From Phenylobacterium sp. J426 (GTDB lineage Bacteria > Pseudomonadota > Alphaproteobacteria > Caulobacterales > Caulobacteraceae): a DNA stretch of 64,000 nt. Position 1 is the first letter of the stretch, and every line of letters begins with the position of its first letter. Where the stretch lies: assembly GCF_024699945.1 (NCBI RefSeq), contig NZ_JAJOMY010000001.1:2604001-2668000 (forward strand), in the 5' to 3' direction. The notes below the pieces were generated by a model, which saw only the letters and a list, made by a program, of their open reading frames with translations, ran no database searches and was not told the origin of the DNA. The position numbers and the translations under genes were made by a program. This document shows, piece by piece, positions 15,179-24,033 of the stretch.

Positions 15179-17132
15179 GCGCAGTGCCGGCGAACGACGA
15201 CATCTTCTCGCGCCACATGGAAGTGGTCGCGAAGAAGCTGCTTGGCGACCCGAACAAGGCGCTGTCGTCGCCGGCTGAGCTGCGCTTCGGCTCTCACGGC
15301 TCTCTGGCCGTGGACCTCGAGATGGGCGTCTGGTCCGATCACGAGGCCAAAGAGGGCGGCGGCGTCATCGATCTCGTCATGCGCGAGCGCCGGTGCTCGA
15401 AGGGCGAAGCTCTCGACTGGCTCCGGCAAGAGACAGACGTCGAGCTGCAGGAGCGTCAGGAGCCGCAGCGCTCCACCGGCAACGTCCAGCCGCTGAAGCG
15501 GATCGTCGCGACCTACGACTACGTCGACGAGGCCGGGAAGCTGATCTTCCAGACGGTTCGCTACGAGCCGAAGGACTTCCGCCAGCGTCGGCCTGATCCC
15601 AGCGCCCGCGACGGCTGGGCGTGGTCGGTCAAGGGTGTCCGCCAAGTTCCGTACCGCCTGCCCGAGATCCGCGAGGCGATCGGCGCCGGCGCTGTGATCT
15701 TCGTCACCGAAGGCGAGAAGGATGCCGACGCCCTCCAACGCGAGGGGCTCGTCGCCACCTGCAACGCCATGGGGGCCGGCAAGTGGCCAGAGGAGCTCGT
15801 CGAGCACTTCGTCGGCGCTGACGTCGTGATCCTGCCGGACAACGACGATGCAGGCCGAAACCATGCCGCCGTGGTGGGAGCGGCGCTGGCCGGCAAGGCC
15901 AAGCGCATCCGCGTCCTCGACCTTCCGAATCTTCCGCCCAAGGGCGACGTGTCTGACTGGCTCAACGAGGGCGGTGAGGCTGTAGAGCTGCTGGCTGCCG
16001 TCGAGCGGCTGGGCAGGACCTGGCAGGCGGAACGGCCGCAGAGCCGCTTCCGCGCCATTCCCTGGGCCGACATCGACAATGTCGTCACGCGTCGCAACTG
16101 GCTGGTCGAAGACATGATCTTCGAGAACGACTCCGGGCTCATGTATGGCGCCAGCCAGAGCGGGAAGAGCTTCCTCATGACGGACATGAGCTTCGCCATC
16201 GCGCGAGGCGTACCGTTCTTAGGCAAGCCCACCCGGAAGGGCGCGGTCATCTACCAGGCCGGCGAGGGCGGCCTCGGCCTCCTGTCCCGGATGAAGGCCT
16301 ATCGCAAGCACTATGATCTCGGCGCTGACGAGCTGCCGTTCGTCCTACTGCCCGGCAAGGTCGACCTCTACAGCCGCGAAAGCAGCGACACGGATGACCT
16401 GATCGCCGAGATCCTGGCGTGGGGCGCCTACTTGAGCGACCCGCTGGCCCTGGTGGTCATCGATACGTTCTCCACGGCCTCGCCCGGGGCCAACGAGAAT
16501 GCCTCAGAGGACATGAGCCGCGTGCTCATGAACTTGGAGCGCATACAGCGTGAGGCAGGCTGCGCGGTCATGGCCGTGCACCACAAGAACGCGTCAGGCG
16601 AGAAGCCGCGCGGCCACACCAGTCTCTATGCCAACGCAGACACAGCCCTGGAGGTTATCCGCGATGAAGTAACGAATGTGCGCACCCTGCGCGTGGCCAA
16701 GGTGAAGGATGGCGAGGACGGGGAGAAGATCTCCTTCCGGCTGCAATCCGTCGATCTCGGGTCCTATGAAAGCGGCAAGCCCATCACGTCATGCGTGGTG
16801 GCCCCCGCCGAGGATGGAGACCGCCGGACCGGCCCCAACCGCAAGCCTCTCACCACTGACCAGCGCATGTTCCTGACGGCGCTCGACGCCGCGATCCGGA
16901 TGCACGGCGGCGTCATGCCGGCGATCGTTCAGGGGGCGAGAGCGCCTACACCCGCGGCGTGGAGTGGCACCACTTCATGACCGTGTTCCGGCAGATCGCC
17001 AATCCGGACAAGTCGGACGACGCCCTCCGCAAGCAGCTCCAGCGCGACGGGGACTACCTGATCACGCGGGGTTTCATCGGGCGCGACAAGCCCTGGGTTT
17101 GGCTCACCGAAAAAGGGGACAAGTTGTCATGA
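15175..17132 (+). CDS. Toprim primase / RepA-type helicase, broken by one missing G
   Basis: Likely the phage replication protein. A Toprim domain covers about residues 175-250 (VIFVTEGEKDADAL, then VVILPDNDDAG), and a RepA/AAA_25 helicase domain about 300-520 (Walker A YGASQSGKSF, Walker B LVVIDTFSTA, VHHKNASGEKPRG). As written the frame ends at 16980 in nonsense. Adding one G to the five-G run at 16932-16936 continues it to 17132 (YTRGVEWHHFMTVFRQIANP), a 652-residue protein whose stop overlaps a following ATG. The C-terminus may be a winged helix. Confidence 0.82.
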
Positions 17133-17135
17133 CGC

Positions 17136-17226
17136 TGTCCGCATCGTGTCCGGTGTGGACACAGAAAAAATTGGAGAAATCGGCGCGATCTGTCCGGTTT
17201 GTCCGAAATGTCCGAGGCGTTGTCCG
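17136..17226 (+). repeat. Cluster of six TGTCCG repeats
   Basis: TGTCCG occurs at 17136, 17147, 17191, 17200, 17209 and 17221, all in one orientation; three are spaced exactly nine bases apart. The cluster lies directly after the primase-helicase gene, a common place for phage replication origins with iterons. A low-complexity frame (17129-17380) covers it but does not look like a protein. Confidence 0.5.
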
Positions 17227-17283
17227 GTCAGGAGGTTCGCCTCGCGGGCCCTCGTGCGCCCTCGCGTGTGCGCCCGGGATTGA

Positions 17284-17367
17284 ATCCCCTTCGGGGATAC
17301 ATTCTCAGCTTTTCAGTAGGGGGGTTGGGTTCTCAAGAACCCATACCCCCGTATCAACTGCTGAATC
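17284..17367 (+). other. Nested hairpins in a gene-free stretch
   Basis: ATCCCC/GGGGAT (17284-17298) forms a tight hairpin. Next, GGGTTCT (17327-17333) pairs with AGAACCC (17336-17342), extended by a GGGGG/CCCCC pair outside, and an outer TTCAGT can pair with ACTGcTGAA. With the TGTCCG cluster this fills the 300 bp between the replication gene and the next gene. It may be part of an origin or a transcription stop; no T-run follows. Confidence 0.4.
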
Positions 17368-17434
17368 TCAGCTGCACTGAAGCCGCGCGGGCTCGCCTTC
17401 GTGGCGACCCGCGACTGACGCGCCGAGGTGTGGC

Positions 17435-17737
17435 GTGAAAGCGCTGGCCACCAGACGCGCCCCCACGCCGGCCGAGCGCCAGAAGCGGGCCATCGCCGAC
17501 CGCCTCGGAGACCAGGCCTTCGCCGCCTTCCTCGACAGGCTGCCGCCCGATCCGGTCGTGCGTCGACGGGCCAGTGAGCGGCTGACACGGCTGCTCGGGG
17601 CGTTCGTGGCCGACGGGCATGGGGAAGCGGCCCTGCACTGCGCTCTCGCCGGCGCCGTCGTGGCTGGAGCCCCAGCCTTCCAGTCCGAGCCCAAGACGTC
17701 TGCCGCTGAGGCGCTGTTCCGGAAGGGGGAGGGGTGA
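17435..17737 (+). CDS. Hypothetical protein
   Basis: A 100-residue helical protein from GTG 17435, with GAGG upstream (MKALATRRAPTPAERQKRAI, then FAAFLDRLPPDPVVRRRASE). Its GTGA overlap with the next gene supports it as real. No known domain. Confidence 0.6.
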   Translation: MKALATRRAPTPAERQKRAIADRLGDQAFAAFLDRLPPDPVVRRRASERLTRLLGAFVADGHGEAALHCALAGAVVAGAPAFQSEPKTSAAEALFRKGEG

Positions 17738-17991
17738 TGGGACGGCCAACCGAAGCGCAGATCGTGAAGCGGCTACAGCGTCAGACCGAGCGGCAAATGC
17801 TGGCGCTCCGGAGGCTGCTGGAGTGGCCTGACGGCATGCCGCCGACCAACGACGCTCAGGTCGGCGCGCTCGTGTCGCTCGAAACCGCTGGCTTCGCACA
17901 GCGCCTTCCCGAGCGCGATAGCCGCATCGGAGACCTGCGCTTCGTGATCACCGAAGCCGGGCGGCAGGCCCTCGAGCAGGCCAGCCGATGA
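17734..17991 (+). CDS. Small hypothetical protein, possible winged helix
   Basis: An 85-residue protein with basic N-terminal helices (TEAQIVKRLQRQTERQMLAL) and a C-terminal strand-turn-helix (RIGDLRFVITEAGRQALEQ) that looks like the wing end of a small winged helix. It is coupled on both sides (GTGA, ATGA). Confidence 0.55.
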   Translation: MMGRPTEAQIVKRLQRQTERQMLALRRLLEWPDGMPPTNDAQVGALVSLETAGFAQRLPERDSRIGDLRFVITEAGRQALEQASR

Positions 17992-18260
17992 CCCCGCCTC
18001 GCACCCCCTGCGCTGTCCCGTTCTGCCGCCGCTCCAAGAAGGGCTCATGGGCGTGGTGGCTTTGCCCTGAGCACAAGCGCTCAGCTCCGATGTGGGCGAA
18101 GGTGCGCCACCGGCGCCTCAAGGCCTATTTCCGCAAGCGCGGCGAGGTCGATCAGAACACCCGCGCCTGGTGGTGCACGTCGCCGCGAGCCGAACGCGTC
18201 ATGGACGCCGCCGGCCGCGCCATCATCCGAACCGCAATCGCACGAGCGAGTGGCCTATGA
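17988..18260 (+). CDS. Small zinc-finger-like hypothetical protein
   Basis: A 90-residue basic protein with C-x4-FC near the start (TPCAVPFCRRSKKG) and WWLCPEHKRS next, giving a plausible C-C-C-H metal site, followed by Arg-rich helices. It overlaps the IS-interrupted gene by ATGA. Confidence 0.55.
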   Translation: MTPPRTPCAVPFCRRSKKGSWAWWLCPEHKRSAPMWAKVRHRRLKAYFRKRGEVDQNTRAWWCTSPRAERVMDAAGRAIIRTAIARASGL

Positions 18261-18713
18261 GCAAGCCGACCCCGACCGACACGATGTTCAAGCCCGAGTA
18301 CGAGGGCGAGCGGCCGAAGGCGACGCTGAGCGGACCCGAGAAGCAGCAGCTGCGGCTCGTGAAGGCCGCCGTCATCGATCGGCTGCACTCGGCCATGCTG
18401 ACGCTCGACGTCATGCGAGGGGAGGGACCGGCGCAGCTCCGCGCCGCCGGCATCCCGCAGCACCTGGTGGAGTTCAGCGACCGCGTCGGCGAAGAGGCGC
18501 AGGAAACGCCGCGGGCCCGCTGGGAGCCGACGGCCGCCCAGGTCAGCGACATGCCGAAGGCGCTGGCCCTGCTCGATGGCTTGAGGAAGCCCTACTACAC
18601 CGTCGTGAAGCTGCGGGCTTTCGAGGTGTTCGCTCGTGACAACGGCGAGAGCAGCCCGTGGCCTTGGGACAGGATCGGCGAGGTGTTCGGGCTCTCGGGA
18701 CGATGGGCTGCGG

Positions 18714-18826
18714 ATTCCGACGTGATCGCGCCCGCCGTTCCGATTTGATGCCGCCCACCATTCCGAAGTGATCCCGCCCACCGTTCCGGGATAACGCCGC
18801 CCAGGATCCGGGATGATCCCGCCCAG
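18714..18826 (+). repeat. Left-end transposase-binding repeats of the IS
   Basis: Five tandem units of about 23 bp, each like TTCCGANNTGATNNCGCCC, run from the left tip inward. IS21-type ends carry such multiple repeats, which the IstA transposase binds. Five is more than the two or three I would expect. Confidence 0.7.
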
Positions 18827-18886
18827 GCGGCCCGGCGGTCCAGGCCTTCGCCGACGCTAGGCTCTCCTCCTTTCGAGGAGAGGCCG

Positions 18887-20440
18887 ATGCCGACGGAGAG
18901 GATTGCGATGCGCCGCGTGCGCGAGATGTTGAGGCTGCGCCTGGACGCCGGGCTTGGCGGGCGGGAGATCGCCCGCCGGATGGGGATCGCCCCGTCGACG
19001 TTCCGCGAGATGACGCGGCGCTTCGAAGAATCCGGTCTCGCCTGGCCGTTGCCGTTGGATCTGACGGACAGCGAGCTGGAAGACCGGCTCTACGGCGAGA
19101 GCAGGACAAAGCAGGGCTTCCGTCGGCGCGCCGAGCCGGACTGGGCGGCGCTCAACCGCGAGCTGAAGAAGAAGCACGTCACCCTGCAGATCCTGTGGGA
19201 CGAGTACATCGAGGCTTATCCGGACGGCTATCGCTACAGCCGATTTTGCGAGCTCTACCGCAGCTGGGAAGCCCGCCTGCCGGTGACGATGCGCCAGACG
19301 CATCTTGGCGGCGACAAGCTCTTCGTCGACTACGCCGGCGACACCGTGCCGGTGATCATCGACCGCCGCAGCGGCAAGACACAGCCGGCGCACATCTTCG
19401 TCGGGGTGCTGGGCGCCTCCAGCCTGACCTTCGCCTGCGCCACCTGGAGCGAGAAGCTCCCCGACTGGGTCGACGGCCACGTGCAGGCCTTCGCCTTCTT
19501 CGGCGGCGCGCCGCGGCTGCTGGTGCCGGACAACCCCAAAGTGGCGATCATCAAGGCCTGCCTCTACGACCCGCAGGTCAATCGCACCTACGGCGAGCTG
19601 GCCGCCCACTACGACACCGCGGTGCTGCCGGCGCGGCCCAGGCGGCCGCGGGACAAGGCCAAGGTGGAAGCCGCAGTGCGGATCGCCGAGCGTTGGCTGC
19701 TCGGCAAGCTGCGCCATCGACGCTTCTACAGCCTGGCCGAGGTGAACGCCGCCCTGGGCGAGCTGCTGGTCTGGCTCAACGAGCAGCAGGTCCGGCGTTA
19801 TCAGCGCCGCACCCGTCGCCAGCTCTTCGCGGAGATCGACGCCCCGCGGCTTAAAGCCCTGCCGGCCGAGCCCTATGCCCTCGCCGAATGGCGCGTGCGC
19901 AAGGTGGGGCTGGACTACCACGTCGACGTCGACGGCCACTTCTACTCCGTCCCCTACCGTCACGCCCGCGAGACGGTGGAGGTGCGGCTCACCGCCCGCG
20001 CCGTGGAGATCTTCCTGCACGGCGAGCGCATCGCCGCCCACCTGCGTGGCTCCGGCGACGGCAAACACACCACGCTCAGCGAGCACATGCCGGCCAGCCA
20101 CCGCCGCTACAGCGACTGGACCATCGAGCGGATCCTGAGCGAGGCGCGGGCCTGCGGCCCTTCCGTGGCGCTGCTCTGCCAGGTGATCCTCGAGCACCGG
20201 CCGCACCCCGAACAGGGCTTCCGCACCACGATGGGGATCGTGCGCCTGGCCAAGGTCTACGGCGTCGCGCGCCTGGAGGCGGCCTGCGAGCGCGCCCTGC
20301 TGGTGAGCGCGCGCAGCTACGGCGCGGTCAAATCCATCCTCGACAACCGGCTCGACGGCCAACCGGTCCGGCGGCGCGACGGCGAGGCCGGCGGCGCCGT
20401 CGCCCACCCCAACATCCGCGGCTCAACCTACTACCACTGA
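18887..20440 (+). CDS. istA: IS21-family transposase IstA
   Basis: A 517-residue protein, the usual IstA length. The N-terminal helix-turn-helix (LDAGLGGREIARRMGIAPST) binds the ends. The DDE core includes LFVDYAGDTVPVI (first Asp), VPDNPKVAIIKA (second Asp) and KVEAAVRIAERW (Glu). A beta-rich C-terminal region follows (VDVDGHFYSVPY). IstA performs strand cleavage and transfer with help from IstB. Confidence 0.96.
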   Translation: MPTERIAMRRVREMLRLRLDAGLGGREIARRMGIAPSTFREMTRRFEESGLAWPLPLDLTDSELEDRLYGESRTKQGFRRRAEPDWAALNRELKKKHVTLQILWDEYIEAYPDGYRYSRFCELYRSWEARLPVTMRQTHLGGDKLFVDYAGDTVPVIIDRRSGKTQPAHIFVGVLGASSLTFACATWSEKLPDWVDGHVQAFAFFGGAPRLLVPDNPKVAIIKACLYDPQVNRTYGELAAHYDTAVLPARPRRPRDKAKVEAAVRIAERWLLGKLRHRRFYSLAEVNAALGELLVWLNEQQVRRYQRRTRRQLFAEIDAPRLKALPAEPYALAEWRVRKVGLDYHVDVDGHFYSVPYRHARETVEVRLTARAVEIFLHGERIAAHLRGSGDGKHTTLSEHMPASHRRYSDWTIERILSEARACGPSVALLCQVILEHRPHPEQGFRTTMGIVRLAKVYGVARLEAACERALLVSARSYGAVKSILDNRLDGQPVRRRDGEAGGAVAHPNIRGSTYYH

Positions 20441-20449
20441 GGAGATCTG

Positions 20450-21190
20450 ATGCTGACCCATCCCACCTTCGACCAGCTCAACGTCCTGGGCCTCCAAGGC
20501 ATGGCCAAGGCCTTCCGCGAACTGCTCGACAACCCCGAAGCCGGCGGCCTGGGACATGCCGACTGGCTGGCGCTGCTGCTGGACCGTGAAACCGTGCACC
20601 GACAGGACAAGCGTCTCGGCGCCCGGCTCCGCCATGCGCGGCTGCGCCACCACGCCGTCCCGGAAGACATCGACTACCGCGCCCCCCGCGGACTGGACCG
20701 CGGCGTCCTCACGACGCTGCTCAAAAGCCACTGGATCGACGCGGCCGAGAACCTGGTGATCTGCGGCCCGACCGGGGTGGGCAAGAGCTGGATCTCCTGC
20801 GCGCTCGGCCACAAAGCCTGCCGCGACAACCGCTCGGTGCTCTACGTCCGCGTCCCCAAGCTCTTCGACGAGCTGGCGCTGGCGCACGGCGACGGCAGCA
20901 TCGGCCGCCGCTTCAAGAGCCTGGGCGCCGTGCAACTGCTGATCCTGGACGACTGGGGCCTGGAGCCGCTCGACGCCCAGGCACGTCACGACCTGCTCGA
21001 GATCCTCGAGGACCGTTACGGCCGGCGCTCCACCATCGTCACCAGCCAACTACCGGTCTCGGCCTGGCACACCGTCATCGGCGAGGCCACCTACGCCGAC
21101 GCCATCCTCGACCGGCTCGTCCACAACGCCCACCGCCTGGACCTCAGCGGCGACTCCCTGCGCCGCCCGAAACCCGCCGATCAGGCTTGA
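20450..21190 (+). CDS. istB: IS21-family helper ATPase IstB
   Basis: A 246-residue AAA+ ATPase, the usual IstB size, with Walker A (CGPTGVGKSWISCALG) and Walker B (QLLILDDWGLEPLD). The C-terminal end keeps the family pattern YADAILDRLVHNAHRLDLSG. It helps IstA choose and bend target DNA. A strong GAGGAGATCTG site precedes ATG 20450, 9 bp after istA. Confidence 0.96.
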   Translation: MLTHPTFDQLNVLGLQGMAKAFRELLDNPEAGGLGHADWLALLLDRETVHRQDKRLGARLRHARLRHHAVPEDIDYRAPRGLDRGVLTTLLKSHWIDAAENLVICGPTGVGKSWISCALGHKACRDNRSVLYVRVPKLFDELALAHGDGSIGRRFKSLGAVQLLILDDWGLEPLDAQARHDLLEILEDRYGRRSTIVTSQLPVSAWHTVIGEATYADAILDRLVHNAHRLDLSGDSLRRPKPADQA

Positions 21191-21240
21191 CCAGCCGGCC
21201 GAACCCCAGACAGATGAAACCTGTCGATGAAGGCTGTGCC

Positions 21241-21308
21241 GCTGGGCGGCATCAGATCGGAACAGCGGGCGAGATCATCTCGGAATAGCTGGGCGGCATC
21301 GTCGGAAT
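21241..21308 (-). repeat. Right-end transposase-binding repeats of the IS
   Basis: Three inverted copies of the same roughly 23-bp unit as at the left end lie just inside the right tip. Together with the five left copies they define the element's asymmetrical ends. Confidence 0.65.
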
Positions 21309-21728
21309 CCGCAGATGGGCCGAGGACGTCTACGACGCGGCCATCGTCCAAGCAGCGCGCCGGGCAGGGCTGCTGCCGATGGTCTCCAACGACTACGGCA
21401 TCCTCATCGCGGCCGTCTGGCACGCTGGCGGCTGGCTCACGAACCTGAGCACCGCGTCGGATCCTCGCCAGGCGGTCGCGAACCTTCGCGCCAAGAGCCC
21501 GGTTCGTCTCGAGCAAGCGATCATCATCTGGACCGCTGGCGCGCCGCTCGCGAAACGCCTCGTCGACGCGGTGAAGCCGAAGCTCCGCGGCGTGCACAGC
21601 CACGGATCCTGGTTCAAGGCGAACCCGGACACGCTGACCAGCGACGTGGTCGAGGCTGCACGCGAGATTGGCGCCAGCTGGCTGATCGAGGATGTGCCGG
21701 TAAGAGGGGCGCTGGCGGCGTAGGTCGA

Positions 21729-22315
21729 TCAGCCGTACTTCTTCACGAACGCTCGATCGAGTGCCAACTCGAAATCAAGCGCGGCCAGCATAATGTCTTG
21801 CCGTCGACCTTCGTTGTCTGGTGCCGCGACTTCAACATCTTCGGTCGCAAAGCGCCGCAGCCGCACCAACTCGTCCCCCAGCTTGAAGATCTTCTGGTCG
21901 CGGGCGGAAAGCATCTGGAGGTGCTTCCCCAAGCGGTTGAATTTCGTGACCAGTTGCTCGACCGCCTCACGGCGGGCTGCTGTTTCCGGCTGCTTCCAGA
22001 TAGCGACCGCGTCCCCGCTGCTGAGATCACCAGCTCGCGGACATTTTGGACGATCTTGAATGTCTCGTCGCGACGCTGACGAAGTTTGGAAAGGTGGTGA
22101 ACGACGAAGAGGCCGATCAGGCCGACCAGAATGGTTGGCGTACCCATCAGCATGGCTGTGCCGAAGGTGGGGCGGGGCGCCACCACCGCTACGTCGATTG
22201 GTGGTGCTTGCAGCGCCACAAAATCGCGCTGATACCAGGGTTCAAACGCCAGTTCGTCGAGCACCAGGGGCTCGGGCTCTGATCTGCGCAGCTCTGCGCT
22301 ACTGGCGTCGCTCAA
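21729..22315 (-). CDS. Membrane-anchored helical protein, one missing base
   Basis: The start is TTG 22315, overlapping the DUF4325 stop (TTGA). One transmembrane segment (LMGTPTILVGLIGLFVVHHL) lies at about residues 56-75, followed by a charged helix (KLRQRRDETFKIVQNVRELV). The frame then turns to Ser/Arg-rich nonsense. Adding one base to the four-C run at 22013-22016 continues it with AVAIWKQPETAARREAVEQL to FVKKYG at 21729, 195 residues in all. No known family. Coupling to the ATPase and STAS-like genes suggests a membrane partner or effector. Confidence 0.6.
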
Positions 22316-22632
22316 CTGTCGATGGGCTCGGCGATCTTAATCGAAGCGATCGCTTCGTCTCGATATGTGGGATCCTCATCCGATACGATCTGGACGCGTC
22401 GGAGCGCCTCTGCCTTAGACAGAGCGCGGCTACGTACCAGCCCACCGAAGGCCTCATCGAGGAACGACGATCCATATCCACGGGTGCCGTCGAGGTTCAC
22501 CGTGATCACGTCGTGCTGCTGCAACTCCTTGACGAGGAGCTTCCGGAATTTCTCGCCGCTCCAGTCGCCCTGACGGATGTAGCGCGGACCAGGCGCGCGC
22601 GAGAAGTCCTTCGCGACCGAGATGATTCTCAC
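22312..22632 (-). CDS. STAS-like DUF4325 protein
   Basis: About 106 residues from GTG 22632, which overlaps the ATPase stop (GTGA) and gives the expected DUF4325 opening (VRIISVAKDFSRAPGPRY, then SGEKFRKLLVKEL). The central VITVNLDGTRGYGSSFLDEA is the DUF4325 signature. An ATG 14 codons upstream is a weaker start. DUF4325 proteins resemble anti-anti-sigma STAS domains and often pair with GHKL ATPases. Here it is likely a partner-switch subunit. Confidence 0.82.
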   Translation of the reverse strand: MRIISVAKDFSRAPGPRYIRQGDWSGEKFRKLLVKELQQHDVITVNLDGTRGYGSSFLDEAFGGLVRSRALSKAEALRRVQIVSDEDPTYRDEAIASIKIAEPIDS

Positions 22633-23663
22633 GCGTCGAGCCCCGTGATTTTCTCCGAGTGTCGAAAGCGCCATTGAATCAGAGTTCCACCCAGCGACGT
22701 GCCCTCGTCAGACCTAGAGCTACCCGCGCGAGAATACGAATATAGGCCAAAATTGCTGTAAACAAGGAGATCTCCATCGTCGCAGGCGTCGACGAATTTC
22801 CGCATGCTGGCGAAGCCTTGGCCCCGGCCCGCCTGCCCAGTGGAGGTTTGACCCGACCTAGTAGCGACCTCAATCATCAAGCTATCGGACGGGTGGATTC
22901 GCAGGTCGCTGGCTAGGGATTCTGCGTAGGTTTTCAGGTCAGGCTCGAGCGTGGCTGGTATCCCAACACCTTGGTCGAACAGCAGGATGGAAACTTCCTT
23001 CCTCGCGAGATCGAGCGCTCCACTGAGCCACCAGCGCCGGCCCATCGCCTGATGTTGAGGCTTGAGTTTGTACGCGTGCTCGCCAGCGTTCTTCATTGCT
23101 TCGATGATCGCGCCGTATAGGTATCGCTCTGCGCGATCATCCATCTCGACCACGCCGGAGATTATTCGGGTGAGGATGTCTAAGAACTCTGCTGTGCGCT
23201 CTGTCTTCACTTCGGCGTCCGTTAGGAACGGCACTACCAGAACGTCACTTTCCGGCGGGTCACCCGCCCCCTCAGGCACGTTCTCGTCGATCTGCAGGAG
23301 CTTGAAGAAGCCCATCCGCCTCAGCGTTTCATGGACTGTGGGCGATTTCGGATAGGTCCCATGCACGAGCGGCTTGCCGCCGATCTTTCGGAGATTGCGG
23401 CAGCGCTGAATTTCAGCCGTAAGCACCATCAAAGCGGCGGGCTCGACTGTCTGCACGCCATCAAAGTACAAATCAAGTGGCTTGAAGCCATCAAGAGCAT
23501 ACGTTCGGATTGCGTGCACGAGTTTGACTGTCTCGCCGTAGTTCTCACGTAGTGAAAGCGTTCTGGGCACGACAATGGGAATGCGCTTCTTACTAATCGG
23601 CTGGAAGCTGAGTTCTGCGAGATGTTTCCGGACGAGCAGATCAAGTTCCGAGATGCGATTCAA
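22629..23663 (-). CDS. GHKL (HATPase_c) ATPase with an N-terminal STAS-like part
   Basis: A 344-residue protein. Residues 25-130 look STAS-like (LDLYFDGVQTVEPAALMVLT). The ATPase part shows an N-box (IIEAMKNAGEHAYK), G1 box (ILLFDQGVGIP), G2 box (GQAGRGQGFASMRKF) and a closing GGTLIQWRF strand. There is no histidine for phosphorelay, so it is a Bergerat-fold ATPase or anti-sigma-like kinase. It leads a leftward operon with DUF4325 and membrane genes, opposite to the phage's late transcription. Codon use looks more AT-rich than neighbours, suggesting acquisition. Confidence 0.85.
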   Translation of the reverse strand: MNRISELDLLVRKHLAELSFQPISKKRIPIVVPRTLSLRENYGETVKLVHAIRTYALDGFKPLDLYFDGVQTVEPAALMVLTAEIQRCRNLRKIGGKPLVHGTYPKSPTVHETLRRMGFFKLLQIDENVPEGAGDPPESDVLVVPFLTDAEVKTERTAEFLDILTRIISGVVEMDDRAERYLYGAIIEAMKNAGEHAYKLKPQHQAMGRRWWLSGALDLARKEVSILLFDQGVGIPATLEPDLKTYAESLASDLRIHPSDSLMIEVATRSGQTSTGQAGRGQGFASMRKFVDACDDGDLLVYSNFGLYSYSRAGSSRSDEGTSLGGTLIQWRFRHSEKITGLDA

Positions 23664-23793
23664 TCCGGATCCGTCGCGCCGCCGCAGGGCTTCTGGCTCG
23701 CTTCGATTGCAGCCGGAGGTGCTTGATCTTCTGACGGGGTGAGAGTCGTTTCATCTCTTTTGCGATAGCATCCGCCGCTCCCTTGCTCATCAT
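23641..23793 (-). CDS. Small basic protein at the head of the ATPase operon
   Basis: A 50-residue frame from ATG 23793 (MMSKGAADAIAKEMKRLSPR), very rich in Lys and Arg (KIKHLRLQSKRARS). It overlaps the ATPase gene start by 23 bp, so it may be translated just before it. It could be a regulator or toxin-like peptide. The coding evidence is weak. Confidence 0.4.
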   Translation of the reverse strand: MMSKGAADAIAKEMKRLSPRQKIKHLRLQSKRARSPAAARRIRIESHLGT

Positions 23794-23864
23794 TTGTCCA
23801 TAGCTATTTGACAGCCCGGTAGCTTTCGACGATCTATGGCTAAGGCGCGGGGAACCGCGTTCGG

Positions 23865-23892
23865 AGCCCCGGCCTCACCGCCGGGGCTTTTT
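23865..23892 (+). terminator. Rho-independent terminator
   Basis: AGCCCCGGC (23865-23873) pairs perfectly with GCCGGGGCT (23880-23888) around a six-base loop, followed by five Ts. This is the clearest intrinsic terminator in the window. It ends rightward transcription, insulating the divergent ATPase operon from the late genes or ending a short unannotated transcript. Confidence 0.8.
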
Positions 23893-24010
23893 CGTGCCCG
23901 ATCCCCGTCTACGTACTGAGCTGCGGCGCAAGGCTAGCTCGGGTGGAGAGGTGCGAAGCGCAAGTTCGGCGCCTCGGCTAAGCCGCTGGCCCAACAACAG
24001 AATTGCGCTG

Positions 24011-24033
24011 AAATGCCAGGGAGATTGGCATTT
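24011..24033. other. Inverted repeat in the 23.9-24.2 kb gene-poor stretch
   Basis: AAATGCCA (24011-24018) pairs with TGGCATTT (24026-24033) around a seven-base loop. The surrounding 330 bp (23893-24224) has only a doubtful 64-codon frame. The repeat could be an operator for the late promoter; nothing more can be shown. Confidence 0.4.

Larger units (their letters stand above)
18709..21313 (+). mobile_element. IS21-family insertion sequence, complete (2605 bp)
   Basis: The ends read TGCGGATTCCGACG and CGTCGGAATCCGCA, perfect inverted repeats beginning TG and ending CA as in IS21. A 7-bp target duplication, GATGGGC, flanks it (18702-18708 and 21314-21320). It carries istA and istB and several internal terminal repeats. 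Both genes are intact, so it may be active. Intact ends and a perfect duplication point to recent insertion. Confidence 0.95.
18257..21723 (+). pseudogene. Phage gene split by the IS21-family element
   Basis: The left part (18257-18708) encodes MSKPTPTDTMFKPEYEGERP through WPWDRIGEVFGLSGRW. The right part (21321-21723) continues with AEDVYDAAIVQAARRAGLLP and ends at TAG 21723. Removing the element and one copy of the 7-bp duplication gives one uninterrupted 284-residue frame (855 bases), confirming both the boundaries and a recent insertion. The N-terminal part resembles DUF6362-type phage proteins; the C-terminal part (AVWHAGGWLTNLST and onward) is unassigned. The prophage has lost this function unless the element excises. 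Confidence 0.8.

Noticed and set aside
17129..17380. A protein-coding gene over the TGTCCG cluster
   Set aside because: It has an ATGA overlap at its start, but the translation is a by-product of the repeats and hairpins and is not protein-like.
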